Source of the DNA: Cafeteria roenbergensis
Taxonomy: Eukaryota > Sar > Bigyra > Bicosoecida > Cafeteriaceae
Assembly (NCBI GenBank): GCA_008330645.1
Contig: VLTN01000027.1
Coordinates: 248,001-312,000, forward strand
Direction of reading: 5' to 3'
DNA: 64,000 nt
The notes under the pieces are model-generated. The model worked only from the letters and a program-made list of their open reading frames with translations, made no database searches and had not been told where the DNA came from. Made by a program: the position numbers and the translations under genes. Positions 10,914-24,505 of this stretch are shown piece by piece. Numbering within the stretch: position 1 is the first letter of the stretch; each line of letters begins with the position of its first letter.

Positions 10914-13900
10914 ATGGCCATCCCGCCGCAGCAGCTGGCAATGCTGCTGGACGGCGAGCTGCGCTCCCTGCAAAGCAAGGCTGCGCCGTCGGCGAGGCAA
11001 TCCGCGGAGCGCGCCCTTGCCAAGCTCAGCAGCATGGGCGCTCCGACTCTGGCCTCCCTTCGGGACCCAGCCTTCCTTGCGCCGTTTGTGACGGCGCTTT
11101 CACACTCGCGCGCGCCTGAGGCGGCTGTGGCCGTCGCGTTGCAGGCAATCCAGCGACAACTTGCCATGGGCACCATCGACCCTGCGGCAATTTCCTCGGT
11201 GCTCGGCTGCCTTCGCCTCAGCGTGAGGTTTTGCCACTGCTGCGGTGGTGCGCGCTTGGCGGTGGCTGCTCTCTGTGTGGCACCGGGTGTCGTCTGGGCG
11301 GGGCGCTCACACGCTTGAGCCCGAGCCGCACGCTGCGCCGCCGCTTTTGCTGGAGCCCCCGGCGCTGCGCTGCGTCCCCGCGTCGCGCTGCGCGCCTGGG
11401 TGGGCCCAGTGCGTGTCGCGATTCTCGCTGCTTGCGCGCGAGGCGGCGCAAGCGTTTCGTCAGCATCCGCTGCGGGACAACAGGTTGCGAGAGAGTGCAG
11501 CGTCTGCCACCTCATTTGCCGTGCTTTGCGGGGTCGCCCCGTGCCCGCTCGTCCTCCGCCGCCGCCCCCGCAGGCTGGCAACGCCAATGCCACGCACCGC
11601 CTGAGGGTGCTGCAGTCCCTTACGCTGATTATGACGGCCCAGAGTGTGCGGCTCGGCTCGTCATCGATCGCCGAGGCGCTGTCCATTTGCTGCAAGATGC
11701 TCGACGACGAGGACGGCTCCGTTGCCAGGACAGCCGAAGCAACACTGCGGCAGCTTGTGCCCAGTGTCTTTGACAGGCTGGCCCGCGAGACTGCGGTTCA
11801 GGTGAGCGCGCAGCGGCGAGCAGCCACACCGCCGGCTCAGAGCCCAGGCGCAAAGCAGAGTCGCTCTCCTCCTCGGGCGCGCCTGCCTCCGTCGCTGCTG
11901 CGGCCTGGGCTGGCGAGGGACGGGAGTCAAGGAGGAGGGGCGTGGTGCTGCGCGCAGGCCCCGCTTGAACCTGCCCTGCCTGGCGAAGCGACCTTGCCGC
12001 ACCCCTCACCCCGGCAGCCCTCCGTTGCGGCCCCGCCCGTTGCACTGCAGGTTGACGAGGCGCCTGCGGCAGGATCCTCGGCCGCTTCGGGGGGGGGCGT
12101 GGCCTCCCTGCCTTCCGGGTCGGCGTTCGAGGCGGGCCTAGCGCTCCTCCAGGACCTCACCCTGGCCGTTCGTGGCCTCAGTCCGCGATGGCTGTCGGCG
12201 CACGAAGGCGCCTCCGGGGCCGTCATGGCGGCGGCGGGCAAGACAGGCAGCGGTACGGGCGCTATGGGGCCGTCGTCTGCGGCAGGCAGCGGCAGCGGCA
12301 GCGGCGGCGGCAGCGGCGGCGGCGCTGCCGGCAGCTCTGGCGGAGGCGACGACGGCCCCGCGTCGCAGCACCCCATCAGCCCCACGACGGCGCTTGAGCT
12401 GCTCGAGACCACTGTGGTCAGCCACGCGTCGCTCATTTGCGGATCGCCGGCTCTGCTCAAGGCCATGGAGGCGCTGGTGCTCCCCACGCTCGGGAGCCGC
12501 TTGCCGGACGAGCAGGACCCGCAGACGTCGCTGCGGCTGTTCCGCCTGGCCGCCGTGGTTGCCTGCGAGTTTGCGATGCGGGGGGCAATCAGGGACTCCC
12601 TCGACGCGCTTCTGTCCGTTCTGGTTGCGCTGCTCAGGGAAGCGTCGCGCGGCGCGGCGGAGGGGCTCGACCGGCCAGCAGATGCCGCCGGCTCGGCCAG
12701 CAACCCCTCGCCGGACCGGAAGCGCCGCATCGGCTCCGCGGCAGCGCGGGTGCTTGCCAGGGCCCGGGCCCGGGTGACTGGCGCCGGCGCTGCCTCCGCC
12801 GCCGACCCGCCAGCTGCGCCCAGCGGGGCTTCAGGCTCGCTGGCCGGCCCGGATTTCGACCCCGCGGTGCTTCCGGCGCGGCTGCCGTTCCGCCTGCGAG
12901 CCCTCTTCTGCATGGAGTGCTGGCTCACAATCCTGTCCTGCGGCCCGGCGGTCCTCGCGCTCGTGGCTGGCAGAGAGGGCTCCGCGGCCGACGACGGGGC
13001 GGACCCGGCCAGCAGCTCCGCTGCAGCGGGGACCGCCGCGCGCCCAGGAGCGGGGTTCGCGCACACGCCGGGATCGACTGTCCTCCTCGCCGCCACGCGG
13101 CTGCTCTGGGACGCGTGCCGCTTCGGCCTGGCAGCTTGCGTCGCGCCGGCTGCGTGGGCTGGCGCTCCTGTGGGGACGCTGGACAGCCGGGCAGCTGCAA
13201 GGCTCCTCCGGCGGCTGCGCAGGGCCTGGCGCAGGCCGCTTGCGTTCCTGTCGTCGCCTGGGGTGGCCTGGACGGACGACCCAGTCGGCGGCGGAGCGGC
13301 GGCAGAGCCGGCTCGCCATGCCTCCTGCCCGCGCCTCATCGGCGGACTGCCCTTGTCGCGAGGCAGGCTTCTCCAGAGCGCCGTAGCGGCCGCTGCCGGC
13401 GGCACGGCTCCGGCGGCGGCTCCCACTCGCGACGGGGAGGGCTCCTCGTCGTCCGACAGCGGCAGCGAAGGCGACTCCGAGGGCGAGGGCGGCGCCGCCT
13501 CGCCCCAGCCAGAGGGGGGCGACCGCACTCCCGCTGCGCCAGCCGACGACCCCGCCGCCGCCGCTGGCCCCTGGCACGGCTACGGCGCCGGCAGGCGGCG
13601 CGCTCTCTCAACCGGCTCCTTCTCGTCCCTGGGGCCGGGCAGGCACCCTGCGCCGCCGCGCGGCAAGTTCGGCGTGAGCACGTTTGTGGACCTGCTGGGC
13701 GAGTCGGCGCTTGGCCGCCGGCCCCTCTCCGCGTGGGAGGGAGGGGCGGTCGCGCCCCTCTCGCCGGCCGACGCCGCCGCTGGCTTGCTCTTCGGCGGGA
13801 CAAGCTGCGCGCGCAGGCACGCGGACGCTCACCGGAGATTCGACCGGCTCGCTCGCGCAGGCGATGCTCCGCCCAGCCCCGCCGGGCCGGGCGCCTGCCC

Positions 13901-14655
13901 CACAGCCGCTCGCCTCGCCCTCACAGCGGCCCGCGCCCTCTTCGCGGCAGCTGCTTCGGCATCGTGTTTCGACGGCTCTCCCTGCGGCTCCTCGAGCCCG
14001 TTCGTGGACCCGGCGTGCGCGGCCGCCACCCGCGCTGGCACTGGTGACATCGCTGCAGCTTGGGCGAGAAGCGCCCCGTTCACAAGCCTGCTGCCGCGTC
14101 CGGCAGACGACGGCCCCGCCACGGCCGCAGGCGACTGCTGCTGGCGCATGCCCTACCCGTGGGTGCCTGAGACCAAGTCGGCTGCGGCAGGTCGGCGCTC
14201 CAGACGCCAACCCTCTGTGGGGTCGCGAGCGCCGCCGGCAGCACCCGCGGCAGCCGCATCCGGGGGCGCCTCGGCAGGCGCGGCACAGTCGTCCTCAGCG
14301 CAGCCGCCAAGCGGTGGCGCTCGACCGCGGGCCGGCCCTCTCGACGAAGCAGCCTCCCTGGTGCTTGCGGTGACCGCCCAGCCGGCAATGCGAGCGGCGG
14401 GCGCGCTCTGGGCGGCGGTCAGCCTCGGCGCAGAGGCGATTGACGTGGGCCCAGCCGCCGGCGAAGGGGCCACAGGGGCGCAGGGCCACCACCACAGCAG
14501 GTCGTCCGCGGCGTCCTCCTCGCTCGCCTCTCCGCGCGGCCGCTCCGACGCAGCCCCCGCCATGCACGAAGGCGCATCGCAGAGCCAGCAGCGCCTTTGC
14601 GCAACGAGCGTGGGGCTGTGGAAGGCGGGGGACGCGCAGGCATGGCGCCAGGCAT

Positions 14656-14692
<37 letters not shown>

Positions 14693-17600
14693 TGCCGCCA
14701 CTGCTGTCGCCGCGGCCGCTGCCCACGCAAACACCAGTGCCACGCCCAGCGCAGGTGCCGGGCAGGGCGGCTCCTCCGGCGTGGGTGGGCTGTCTCTGTC
14801 GGCGGGCCGTGGGAGGGCGGCGGCCGGCACGCTCGCCACAGTCGGGAGCGCGGCTGAGTGGGCCCAGCAGGCGGCGGCGCGACCGCGGGTGCTTGAGAGC
14901 GTGGCCTCGCTGGGCTGGCCGTGGTCGCCCACCGTTTGGGCTTCCTCCGTCTCGGCGGAGGCGCGCCTCGCCCAGATTCACTGGCTGGAGAGCGTGGCCC
15001 GAGGCGACGCCGACAGCTGCGCTGCCCAACACGCGGCTGGCGCGGGCGATGCTGGGTCTGCCTCGGTGGGGCCAGGTGCCACCGGGGCCGTCGCGTCGGC
15101 GGGCTGGCAGCGCGGAGGAGACGGCGCCGCAAGCGGCGTTGGATCCGTTGCGGACGATGTGCGCCGGCGGCTCGGCATGCCCCCGCGGCGGGCCGCTGGC
15201 AGCGGCGAGGGCGGCGTGGGAAACCACGCTTCGCACGGCGCCGCGGGCGCGGGCGGCGCTGGGGGCGGCCCCGCTGGCCACGGCGCGGGTGCGGCCAGAG
15301 CAGGACGGCTGGCCTGGGAGGCGCAGTTCCCGGGCGACGCCGAGGCCCGCTGGGCCGCCGCCGCGAGCGTTGCAGCGGCGAGCGAGCCACTGGCCTGCCT
15401 TGCGGCCATTGCGTCCGCAGGCGCGGCGATGGTGCCCGGTCCCGCGGGAGGGCGCCGGGCCGCGCGGCCGCGGTTTGCGGGCGTGTCGCGAGCGGCAGCC
15501 GCCATTGCAGCTGCTATGGCCGGGTCTTCGGCAGGCGCCCCCCTTGGTCCCCGCGCGGCCAGGTCGCTGCTGGCTGGGCTGCAGGCCGCAGACCCGCCCC
15601 CGCAAGCGGCGCAACGGTCCGCTGGCGCGTCTGCAGGTGCTTCGGCTGGCGCAGCAGCGCCGCTGGTCTTGCTGCTCGACCGATGCACGGCCGCCGTGGC
15701 CGTGGGCGGGGGCGGGCGCGAGGCTTCGGCCTCCGATCCCGATGCTGCTGTGTCGGCGGTGGTGCCAGCGCCCGCTCGCCTCGGCGCCGCCGCGGCTGCC
15801 TCCGCCCTTCTTGGGCTTGCAGCCGTGGCCGCCGAGGCCGTGGCAGACCTGGATGCCTCCCCCAGCACAAGCAGCCTCGCCAGGCAAGCTGCTCCGGAAG
15901 CGGCAGAGCTGGCGGCGGCCGTGGCCGCGGACCACTGCGCCAAGGCCCCGCGCGACGTGTGGCTGGCGGCGCTGGCCTGCCTTGCCGCCACCGCCGCGGC
16001 GTCCAGGGAGCACCGGCCGGGCCGGGCGGACCAGCTGCGTCGGGGCTGGCCCTGGGCTGCGGCGCGAGGGCTGGCTGCGGTGTCTGCCGGCGGCCGCGCA
16101 TCAACCTCGCTCCGCTGTCCCACCACGCGGGACATGGCGCTCACGCGCCTTCCCGTCACGGGCCTGGCCGAGGGCGTGGACGTCGTGGGGGGCGCATGGG
16201 CAAAGACGCGCGCGGCCAGCACCACTCCGCGCGGCGCCGTCGACGGCTTCGCATCGATTGCGCTGCGAGCGGCCGCTGGGTGCGTGGCCAGAGCCGGACC
16301 GCTGAGCGCCGGCGGCGGCAACTGCAGGCCTGCGGCGGAGGCCTCGCTCATGTCCTCCGTGCCCTGCGTCGACCCGTGGGCCGCGGTGGCCAGTGCGACG
16401 TCGGTGTGGCTGGGGGTGGGCCCCGACGACGCGGCGATCACGACCGGCCTCTGGCCTGGCTGCGATGGCGGCGCGCCCGGAAGACCCGCCGGCCTGCACC
16501 GCGCAGTGGCGGGCACCGCGCCCTGGGCGGAGGCCAGCTGCGCGGCTGCGCTCTTCTGGTGGGGGCAGTTCACCGCGCCATCTCTCGGTGCGGCGCACGC
16601 CACGCCGGCGCTGCATGCCCTCGTGCTGCTTGCGCGTGACGAGGCGGCCATGCGGCGGGCGTGGCGCCGCAAGGTCGCGCGCCGCAAGCTTCAGGAGGGC
16701 GTGCAGCGCCGGGCCGCGGAGGGCGCGGCGCTCGACGCCGAGCGCGAGGGCGAGCAGGCTGGCAGCGAGGATGCCGGCGAGGGCGGGCCGCCGGCGCGCG
16801 CAGGCGGGGCGCAAGGCACCTCAGGCCCCGGGCTGGCGGACGCGTCGGGGCAGGCGGCGGCGGAGGAGGCGTCTGGCCACGGCGGCTTGTTCAGCGCGGC
16901 GCTGTCCTCTCTCGGCGGGCTGGCCACTGCGGCGACGTGGTTTGCGATGGGGGGCAGCATCGACTACGACCGCGACGACGACGATGCCATGGATGACGAC
17001 GAGCCGGGCAGCGGCGGGCAGGTGGCCGACATGCTCACCTCGCCCGCACGCGCTGATTTCCCCGCCGACGAGGACAGCTTCCGACTCGCGCGCAGCCGAT
17101 CAGCGGAAACCCGCACGTCTCGGGGCAGCGTTGTCACCGACGAGGGCGCGTACGAGTACGACGTTGACCTGGCTGCAGGCTCTGCCATGACGACTTCAGT
17201 CTTCTTCGGGGGCGGGGCCTGGGCCGACCGCTCCGAGCCAGCCAAGGCCGGCCAAGGACGCCACGCCGAGGATGCGCGCGGGTCGCCGGAGCGGGCTGTC
17301 GGCAGGAGCTGGGCAGGCCAGCCCGCGGGTTCGGGCAGCGGAGGCGGTGGGGCGGCAGTCTCTCGCGTGCTGGCGCTGCACGCGTCGCCGCCCCCCTTGG
17401 CGGCTTCGCTGGCTGTGACGATTGCCCTCGCGGTGGTTGACTCGCGCCGGCGGGAGGAGTCCGCCGCGGAGGAGCTCCGCGAGGGGCTGCGGGGGACGCA
17501 GTCCGAGGCGTGGGCCTGCGTGGAGCGCTGCTGCGCCGAGAGCCTCGCCTCGGCGGACGATGCTGCTGCGCGACGCGGCTCTGCGGCGCTTGTGCTTGCG

Positions 17601-20600
17601 GCCGTCCTGGCCCTGCTCCGGCGCCGAGCCGCGGTGGAGGGCGAAGCGCGCTCCCAGCAGGCCACTGGGGGCGTTGCGGTCCAGCCGTCGGCGCTGCTGC
17701 GGACGCTCTCGCTCGTGTGGACGCTGGGCGACGGCCCCACGCGCGACGCTGTTCTCGGCGCCGCTCGCGCTCTCGTCAAGGACGCACCAGGGGCCATGGG
17801 CGGCTCGCCGCTGACCAGCGGCTGGCCTGCTCTCTTCGGGCTGCTGTCGTGCGTGGGTGTGTCTGCGTCGCTCGTTCCGGCGCCCGGCCGGGCCGCCACT
17901 GTGGCGGGGGCCGTCGCGGCTCGGCTCGGCCCTGACAGCCCTGGCGACGGCATGTCCCCAGCCCCCTCGGACGGGGGCGGGGGCGGGGAGGAGGACGAGG
18001 ACGAGGACGAGGGCGAGGACGAGGGCACTACCCGGACCCGCGGCACTGTCAGGCCTGACGCCAGCGCGGGCGCAGCGTTGACCGCCGCCAGAGCGCACAG
18101 GGGTACTTCCGGCCGGGGCGGCAAGGCCTCCTCCCTGCAGGACAGGCGCACACGTGCGCGAAGCCTGCTCGCCGAGCGCCTCGATCTCGACAGGGGGGAC
18201 GGGGACTCTGCTTCCGTGACCAGCTGCGGTACGGGCGCCTCTCTCTCCACCGCGCCCGCGTGGAAGCTCCGCTTGGTCGCGCCACCTGCCCTGCCCGCCA
18301 GCCTGGACACCTCCCACGTGCCGGTGCTCCCGATGCCGCTGCGCTGCGACATGGCTGTGGAGCCAGTCTTCGCCAGCCCGCGCCCGATCCGCTGCATCGT
18401 GCTGCCAGGCGCCGCCTGCAGCCTCGCGTACGTGCCGCCCGGCCCCACCATGACCGACGGCGAGGCCGCCACAGAGCTCGACCTCGCGGCGCGGATGGTG
18501 CGCTCTGCCCTCAGCGTCGCCCAAACGGCCCTGGAGGAGCAGGGCGAGCAGATGTCGCTGGCAGAGCTGCGAAGCGGCATCGGCGCTCTCGTCGCCCTTG
18601 CCTCGCAAGACGCGGGCGCGAACGCCGCGCTCACCGCCATCACGTACACCTGGACAGTGATGGACACGGCCGCGCGCAAGGGATCCAGGGCGCGTGCGGA
18701 GGGCGGGGCTGCGGGACTGTGGGCGGAACTCGTGGTCGGCCTCTCCGGCCTGGCGCTGGGCGGGTCGCGTGCTGCGGGCGCCGAGTCCATCGCGGCTGCA
18801 GCGGCGGGCCACCCGCGAGCCCCGGTGCCCGGCACCGGCCTCGGCCGAAGTCAGACCTTGGGCCTGGGCAGCCCTCGCGACGGCAGCAGCATGACAGGCG
18901 GAAGCGGGCCTGCAGAGCCGCAGGAAGACGAGGAGTTCCTGAGACGCGTCCTCCCCGCAACCCGACTGGAGCCCGACCCGCGCGCAGTCGCCGCTCTGGC
19001 TGCGGCCACGGACCCCGCCTCCCACGAGGAGCGCCTCGCCGCTGTGCTGGCCCGGGCTGCGCTGTCCCAGAGACGACGAGCCTTGCGCCCAGGCAGGCCC
19101 GCTGGCCCCGGCGGGAGCGAGGGCGCCACCGTTGCAGGAGCCGATGCGCTTGCCGCTGCCGGGCCTGCTGGCCTCAAGGCGGCGGACCACGCCCCTGCTC
19201 CGCTTGCGGAGGCAACGTGTCCGGCAGCCTCGGCGGGCGATGCGATGTCGGACGACGGCCACGGCTCCCAGTCAGACGGGGGCTCCCGCAGTCTGGCCCA
19301 GCAGCTCGGAGACGCGTCATCGTCACGGTGCCTGAGCCGGCTGCTTGCCCACCCCACCAGGCCCGACGTGCGCGGCTCCGCCCTGCAGACGCTCTTTTCT
19401 GCCGTGGCCGCGCACTGCTCGTCCTTCGACGACGCGCTGTGGCAGCTTGTGCTCGCAACCGTGGCGCTTCCGCTGGCGGACGAGGTCACCGCCACGGCAA
19501 CCACGGCCGCGGAGATGAACGACGCCAGCTCGGGCGGCGACGGCGGCGACGGCGGCGCTGGCCGGCACGACGCCGCGTCGCTCACTGCCGCTGGTCTCGG
19601 CGCCATCGCGTCAGCCGGCCCCGCCGTGCTCGGAAGGGGCCGCGGCGGCGAGGCCAAGGCCGTCGCCCGCACCGACCACAAGCGCGAGAGCGCCACAGCG
19701 CAGTGGCGGGAGACACGCGTCGTCTGCTACCAAGGGCTCATTCGCGTGGTGTGCGCCGGCTTCGAGCGGCTCGTACACCGCGAGTGGTTCCACGACGTTT
19801 GGTCGGGCCTGCTGGCGCTGCTTGAGCGAGCAGTGGTGGGCAGCGCAGGGGATGCTACTCCGCGTGACAGCCTGCCTGGGGAGGAGGGCTTTGGCCAAGA
19901 GCTGGGCAAGGCGCGGGGCGCGGAGGAGGACCGGTTGCGAGAGGCCTGCCAGCTCGAGGCGAGGAGCGTCACCGCTGCCGCGCTCGTGTGCGTGCGGGAG
20001 CTGGCGCTGTTGGTGTGCGTGCCGTCTGGAGTGAGCGACGCGCAGGGGGAGGAGCGGTACAGCGTGGGCATGCGTGTGGTAGACGGGGCGCTGATGCACG
20101 TGGACGACGGAGAGGAGGAGGAGGACGACGACGACGAGAGCGAGGAGGGCGATGGTGCGGACGGCGAGGCAGAAGAGGAGGAGCTGGGCGATGCCATTGG
20201 AAGAGGTGGCAGCAGTGGGGCCGGCGGCGGTCAGGGAGGGTCGCGCAACTCCTCGCGCGAGCCAGGAGACCACGCAGAGGCGCTCTCCCGCGAGCACGGG
20301 GCGTCCGGGCGCGCGAGGGGCTCTGCCGGCTCAGCGGACCGGCCCCTCTCGGAGCAGGCCGCCTCCGGGGAAGAGGGTGGCCGGCCAGGATCCGGAAAGC
20401 TGCTGCCGGAAGGCGCTGGGGCAGCTGCGGTGGAGCCAACGCAAGCAGCCGTGGCTGCCGCCCGCGAGGCGCTCTGGCGTGACGTTGTGGCGGTGCTGCA
20501 AGGCATTTGCCGCTCCCGCGCGGCGCTGTGCGACCCCTCCGAGGCCGTGTGCGCCCCAGTGGTGGACACTCTGCGGGCGCTGCTGTCCTCGGCCACCCAC

Positions 20601-23276
20601 GAGGCATCCTCGCGAGAGGCGCTGGCCAAGTACGCCGCGTCCTTCGAGCGGGGCGTGGACCCCACCTCCGTCCTTGGCACGCCGCGCGCGGGCGCGCTGC
20701 TCGGCCTCGTGTCCAGCCTGGTGATCGGCCGTCGCCGCATCCGGTGGGCCCGGTGCCAGCGGCCCGAGCGCTCCGGCGACGCGGCGGACCTCGTGCCCGA
20801 GGAGCTGCGCTGGCCGCAGGCGGACATGATGACGGCGGCGGAGCGGTCCGCGGTGACGCTGGTGGAGCGCGTTGCTGGGCTGCTCGTGGTCCGCACAGCC
20901 GCGCGCGCCGCGGCACCGCAGGCGCCCGCTGGCCGCGGGAGCTCGCCCGCAGAGGGCGGCCTCCCTAGCTCGCCCGGCCCTGTTCAGCCCTTTGTGGGGT
21001 CCTGGGTGGAGCTGCTGCGGCTGGTGCTTGAGCTTGCGGACAGCGACGCCGGGGCCGGCTGCATGCCCGCTCTCCGCGGCGATGAGACGGGCGTGCTGAC
21101 CTTGCCCTCGGCCGCCTTGTCAGTGGGCGCTCTGAGCGCGCTCGAGCGGATTGTCCGGAGGTCGGGAGAGCACATCCCTCCCGCGGCCCTCGCTTCCGTC
21201 TTTCACTCGGCCGTGTCCTCGTTGGCGTCGCTCCTCCTCCGCTTCCGCCGGTCCATCGAGGCCGCGAGAAACGTGCTGGGCGGACTGCCTGTGGAGCCTG
21301 ACACCTCGAGCGCGGTGGGGAGCGCGTCGCGCCGCAGGGCTGCCGCTCGCGCCGAGGCGCGCAGCCGGGCCGCGGGCGGCGAGGCCGCGGACGGGCCGGG
21401 CCTGGACCTGGCAGAGCTGCTTCCACCGGCGCTCTCGACCGAGGAGTGGGCCGCACCGGCTCAGGCTGGCGCCGTCCAGGACGCGATCCTCCCTATCCAC
21501 GTGTGGGGCGTTGGCGCGGGGGGAAGCTTCGACGCGGTCATCGTGAGCGACGCTGGCCGCGCCCGCCGGCTGCTCGCGAAGACCAAGGAGGCGGCCGCCG
21601 GCGTCACGAGGGCCCTGGCCGCGGTGGTGGCCCGGTCTGCGGCAGGCTCCGGCGTTGCGGCCCTGAGGGCATCGCAGGCCGACCCCGGGCCGGCCTCCGC
21701 TGACCGCCTCGAGGAGCGAGTCACGGCGCTGTGCGTCGCTCTGGAAGGCATGGCCGGCCTGCCGCCGCCGTCCGTCGACCTCGACGACTCTGCGACGCTG
21801 CGCGCGACGGCATCAGCTGCCGCGTCTGCCCTCTGTGCTCTCGACACGGCAGTCTCCGAGGCGTCGTCCCCCACTGGCAGCGCCGCCCCGCGCTCATCTC
21901 GTGGTCTGCGCAGCGCCTCCGGCATCAACGGATTCTTCCTGCGCGAGGAACCGCTGCTTGCGTTCGCTGCCGTGGAGGCGGCGGAGCAAGCCGGCGCCTT
22001 CACGGACAGGCGGCACGTGGTCGCTGGCCACGCGCCCGTGCCGCCCTTGCCGCCGCCTCGCGCCTCGGGCGTGCTGCAGCCACTGCTGCAGCTGAACGCA
22101 GACTTTGCCGCGGCTGACGCAGGGCTGGCGATTCGACTCAGCGCGCTCAGGGAGGCCGACGTTGCGGCCGTTGCGGCAGCCATCGGTCCGGGCGAGCCGG
22201 CCCAGCACGCATCGCTGCTTGCTGCCGTGTCAACGACGGCTTTTGTTACCACTCACTTTGCAGCCGAGTGCTGGGGCTCCCGTCAGCAGGTCGGGGCCGC
22301 CGCGTGGCTCGGGTGGCCCCTGCCCGCAGCCGCGATCGGGACACCCCCGGGCAGCCGCCCTGCCACAGAGAGCGGGGGCGCTGCCTCCGCCGTTCTTGAC
22401 GATGTTCGCTCCGTTGCAGCCGGGTCTTTCTCGCCCCAGGCCGCACAGGGAGCCGCCCCCTCGCCAGGGGCGCCCGGCGGGGCGGGCGCTGCCGCTGCCG
22501 TGTCCCGTCCTGCGGCCGCCGAGGCCTTTGTGCTGGCTGCCATCGTCGACGCGCTCCTCCAGCAGCCCGCCAGCCAGGAGGCTGCGCTGAGCCTCGGGGT
22601 GCTGAGGCGCGTTGGCAGGATTTTGGCCGTGGGTTCGTTGGGGCTCGTGGCAGCCGGCAACGCTGCCGGCGCACACCCGACCACCGGAGACGCAGCATCT
22701 GCCTCCCAGGCTACAATGTCTGTCGGCTCTCACCGCCGCTCGTTTGGCCGCGCTGCTCTGGGCCGCTCGCTCGCGTTCGCGTGCAGCCGCTTCCCAGCTG
22801 GCGCGCCTTCGGGCGCCGCGACGGGCCCGCCCTCTCGCCTTGGCCTGGTCTGCGTCGCGCTCTCGCTGCGCCGCCTCTGCGAGCTGCTGTGGGTGTTTGC
22901 CCGCACCGAGGAGACTGTGATGCGGTCGCTGACGTCGGGCAAGCAGGACCCGCCCGGAGGGAAGGTCGCGCCCGCGCAGCTCGCCAAGGCCCTCGTGCTG
23001 GATACGACTTGGGCCATGCTGCAAGTAGCCCCGCTCGCGGCCGCCGCTCGCCGGGCTGCCGCGGTGCTTCGGGCCCGGCGAGGCGCCGGGCCTGCCTTGC
23101 TGGACCACTCGGCGCTGCGGCGTGGTGTGCTGGCCCTGCAAGACGCAGTTGCCGACACCGTAACCACGGCCGAGCCGCTCGTGCGGCATGCGGCAGTGCC
23201 CGCGATCCGAAGCCTCGGGCGCACGCTCACGGCCTGGGAGCTGCCTGACGAGCCGGCTGACTCTGGCTCCGCGTGA
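10914..23276 (+). CDS. MON2: Giant MON2 homologue (Golgi/endosome trafficking scaffold)
   Basis: Three exons, 10914-11222, 11574-11801 and 12051-23276, all phase 0 with GTGAG donors, give about 3,920 residues, more than twice the usual 1,600-1,700. MON2 is a HEAT-repeat relative of the Sec7/BIG Arf-GEFs without a Sec7 domain; with DOP1 it acts at the trans-Golgi and endosomes. The N-terminal 180 residues follow the DCB region of the family: LLDGELRSLQSKA, AVALQAIQRQLAMG, then LQSLTLIMT and DGSVARTAEATLRQLVPSVF. Later landmarks are DVRGSALQTLFSAVAAH near residue 2,620 and WRETRVVCYQGLIRVV near 2,730, both MON2 C-terminal HEAT signatures. Between them lie long Ala/Gly/Ser insertions and Asp/Glu runs. 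The second intron sits within an open frame and could be retained; more introns inside the last exon cannot be excluded. No membrane segment is seen. Confidence 0.8.
14656..14699 (+). repeat. GCC trinucleotide run coding poly-Ala in MON2
   Basis: Fourteen consecutive codons of the GCC/GCT type encode an alanine run in a MON2 insertion. The purity suggests recent slippage, so length is likely to vary between strains or alleles. Confidence 0.85.
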
Positions 23277-23525
23277 GCGAGCGCGTCTGTGGAGGGTTCT
23301 GTGGCAGAGTGCGCCGCCCTGGCGGCGCTGAAGTCGGTGCCTGCGAGTGGGCCACAGCCGGGAGGCGCTTGGCGCTGAGAGGCGGCAGTCGGTACAGAAG
23401 GTGACACAGAACGAACTTGCCTTGGCTTGCCCACGCAGCTGCGGCATATTTCACGCACACACACTCAAGCAGTTGCGACTGGCTTCTGCGACGCCCCGAG
23501 CGGGAAGCGGCCGTAGCTGGCACGC

Positions 23526-24505
23526 TTAGCTGCAGCAGCCCTTGCCTCCGCGCGGCTTGGAGCCCATGCGCGCGTCCTCGTCCGGCAACACGATGGACTC
23601 GTGGCGGTCACGCGGGTCCGCGGACGCCAGGGGCGCGTCACCTGCCTGCGCGCGCCGGAGGCTCATGATCTCGTCCGTGACCCTCATGAACGCTTCGTGG
23701 ACGTTGACATCAGTGAGGGCAGACGTCTCGAAGTACTCGGCGCCGATTTCGTCGGCGTATGCGATGGCGAACTCCGACTCCACCTCACGAGAGTCCGGGT
23801 CGCGCTCGACCAGGTCGCACTTGTTTCCGCACACCACCAGCGCCACGCCGTCCCTGCCGTTGGCACCCAGCTCCTCGCCCCAGTGCTTCATCGCCTCGAA
23901 GCTGCGGGCGGACGTGAGGTCGAACATGAGCACGGCGCCCTCCGCGCCGCGGTAATACATTGGGGCGAGGGACTGGAACTGCTCCTGCCCAGCCGTGTCC
24001 CAGATCTCGAGCTTCACGTACGGCGAGCCGTCCTTCTGCAGCAAGTGGGGCGCAAACGCCGCCCTGCTCACGCGAAGCACACGAGCGGGCATGGGGAACG
24101 GGTTGGTCATGCACGCGCGACGAGCTCAGCACGAACAAACCGGCAGCACGGCTGCTCGGCCCGCAGACCAGCACGCGCCCCTGCGCCCCAGCCTCAACCT
24201 CGCAACCTCAAAGCCGAGAGGCAGGCATACCCGCGCCTACCGTCCCGGCACGGCCCCCCATTGGCGCTCCACACTCTCGCAAAAGCCAAGTCGCCAACGC
24301 GTTGTTGCATGCCCGAGAATGCCGCAGCCCGAAGGCGGCCAAGCTGCGGTCGCCGGCCTCACCCAATGGTTGCACCGATGGTGAACTTGGAAAACGTGCC
24401 CTTCACGAGGCGCTCCAGCACGCAGGACTTGCCCACTGCGTGCGAACCAAGGAGGACCAGCTTGGCGACGGGAACCGGAGCTGCTCCCGGTTCAGAGGCA
24501 GCCAT
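23526..24505 (-). CDS. Rab5-like small GTPase
   Basis: Two minus-strand exons, 24505-24363 and 24063-23526, joined across a 299-nt intron (GTGAGG donor, phase 2), encode 226 residues. All GTPase motifs are present: P-loop GSHAVGKS at 19-26, the switch I threonine in FTIGATIG, WDTAGQE at 69-75, NKCD at 128-131 and ETSAL. GATIGAAF followed by LAPMYYRGA is characteristic of the Rab5/Rab21/Rab22 branch, which controls fusion of early endosomes. The protein ends CCS, a plausible geranylgeranylation site, preceded by a basic-Gly hinge. The intron splits the effector region exactly between GATIG and AAF. A pyrimidine-rich tract lies just upstream of the ATG. The longer frame upstream of 24063 in exon 2 is intron sequence. 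The precise Rab subfamily needs a tree. Confidence 0.9.

Noticed and set aside
11927-18835. Several long minus- and plus-strand frames overlapping MON2
   Set aside because: They are Pro/Arg/Ala shadows created by high GC and lack of stops; only the MON2 frame shows conserved landmarks.
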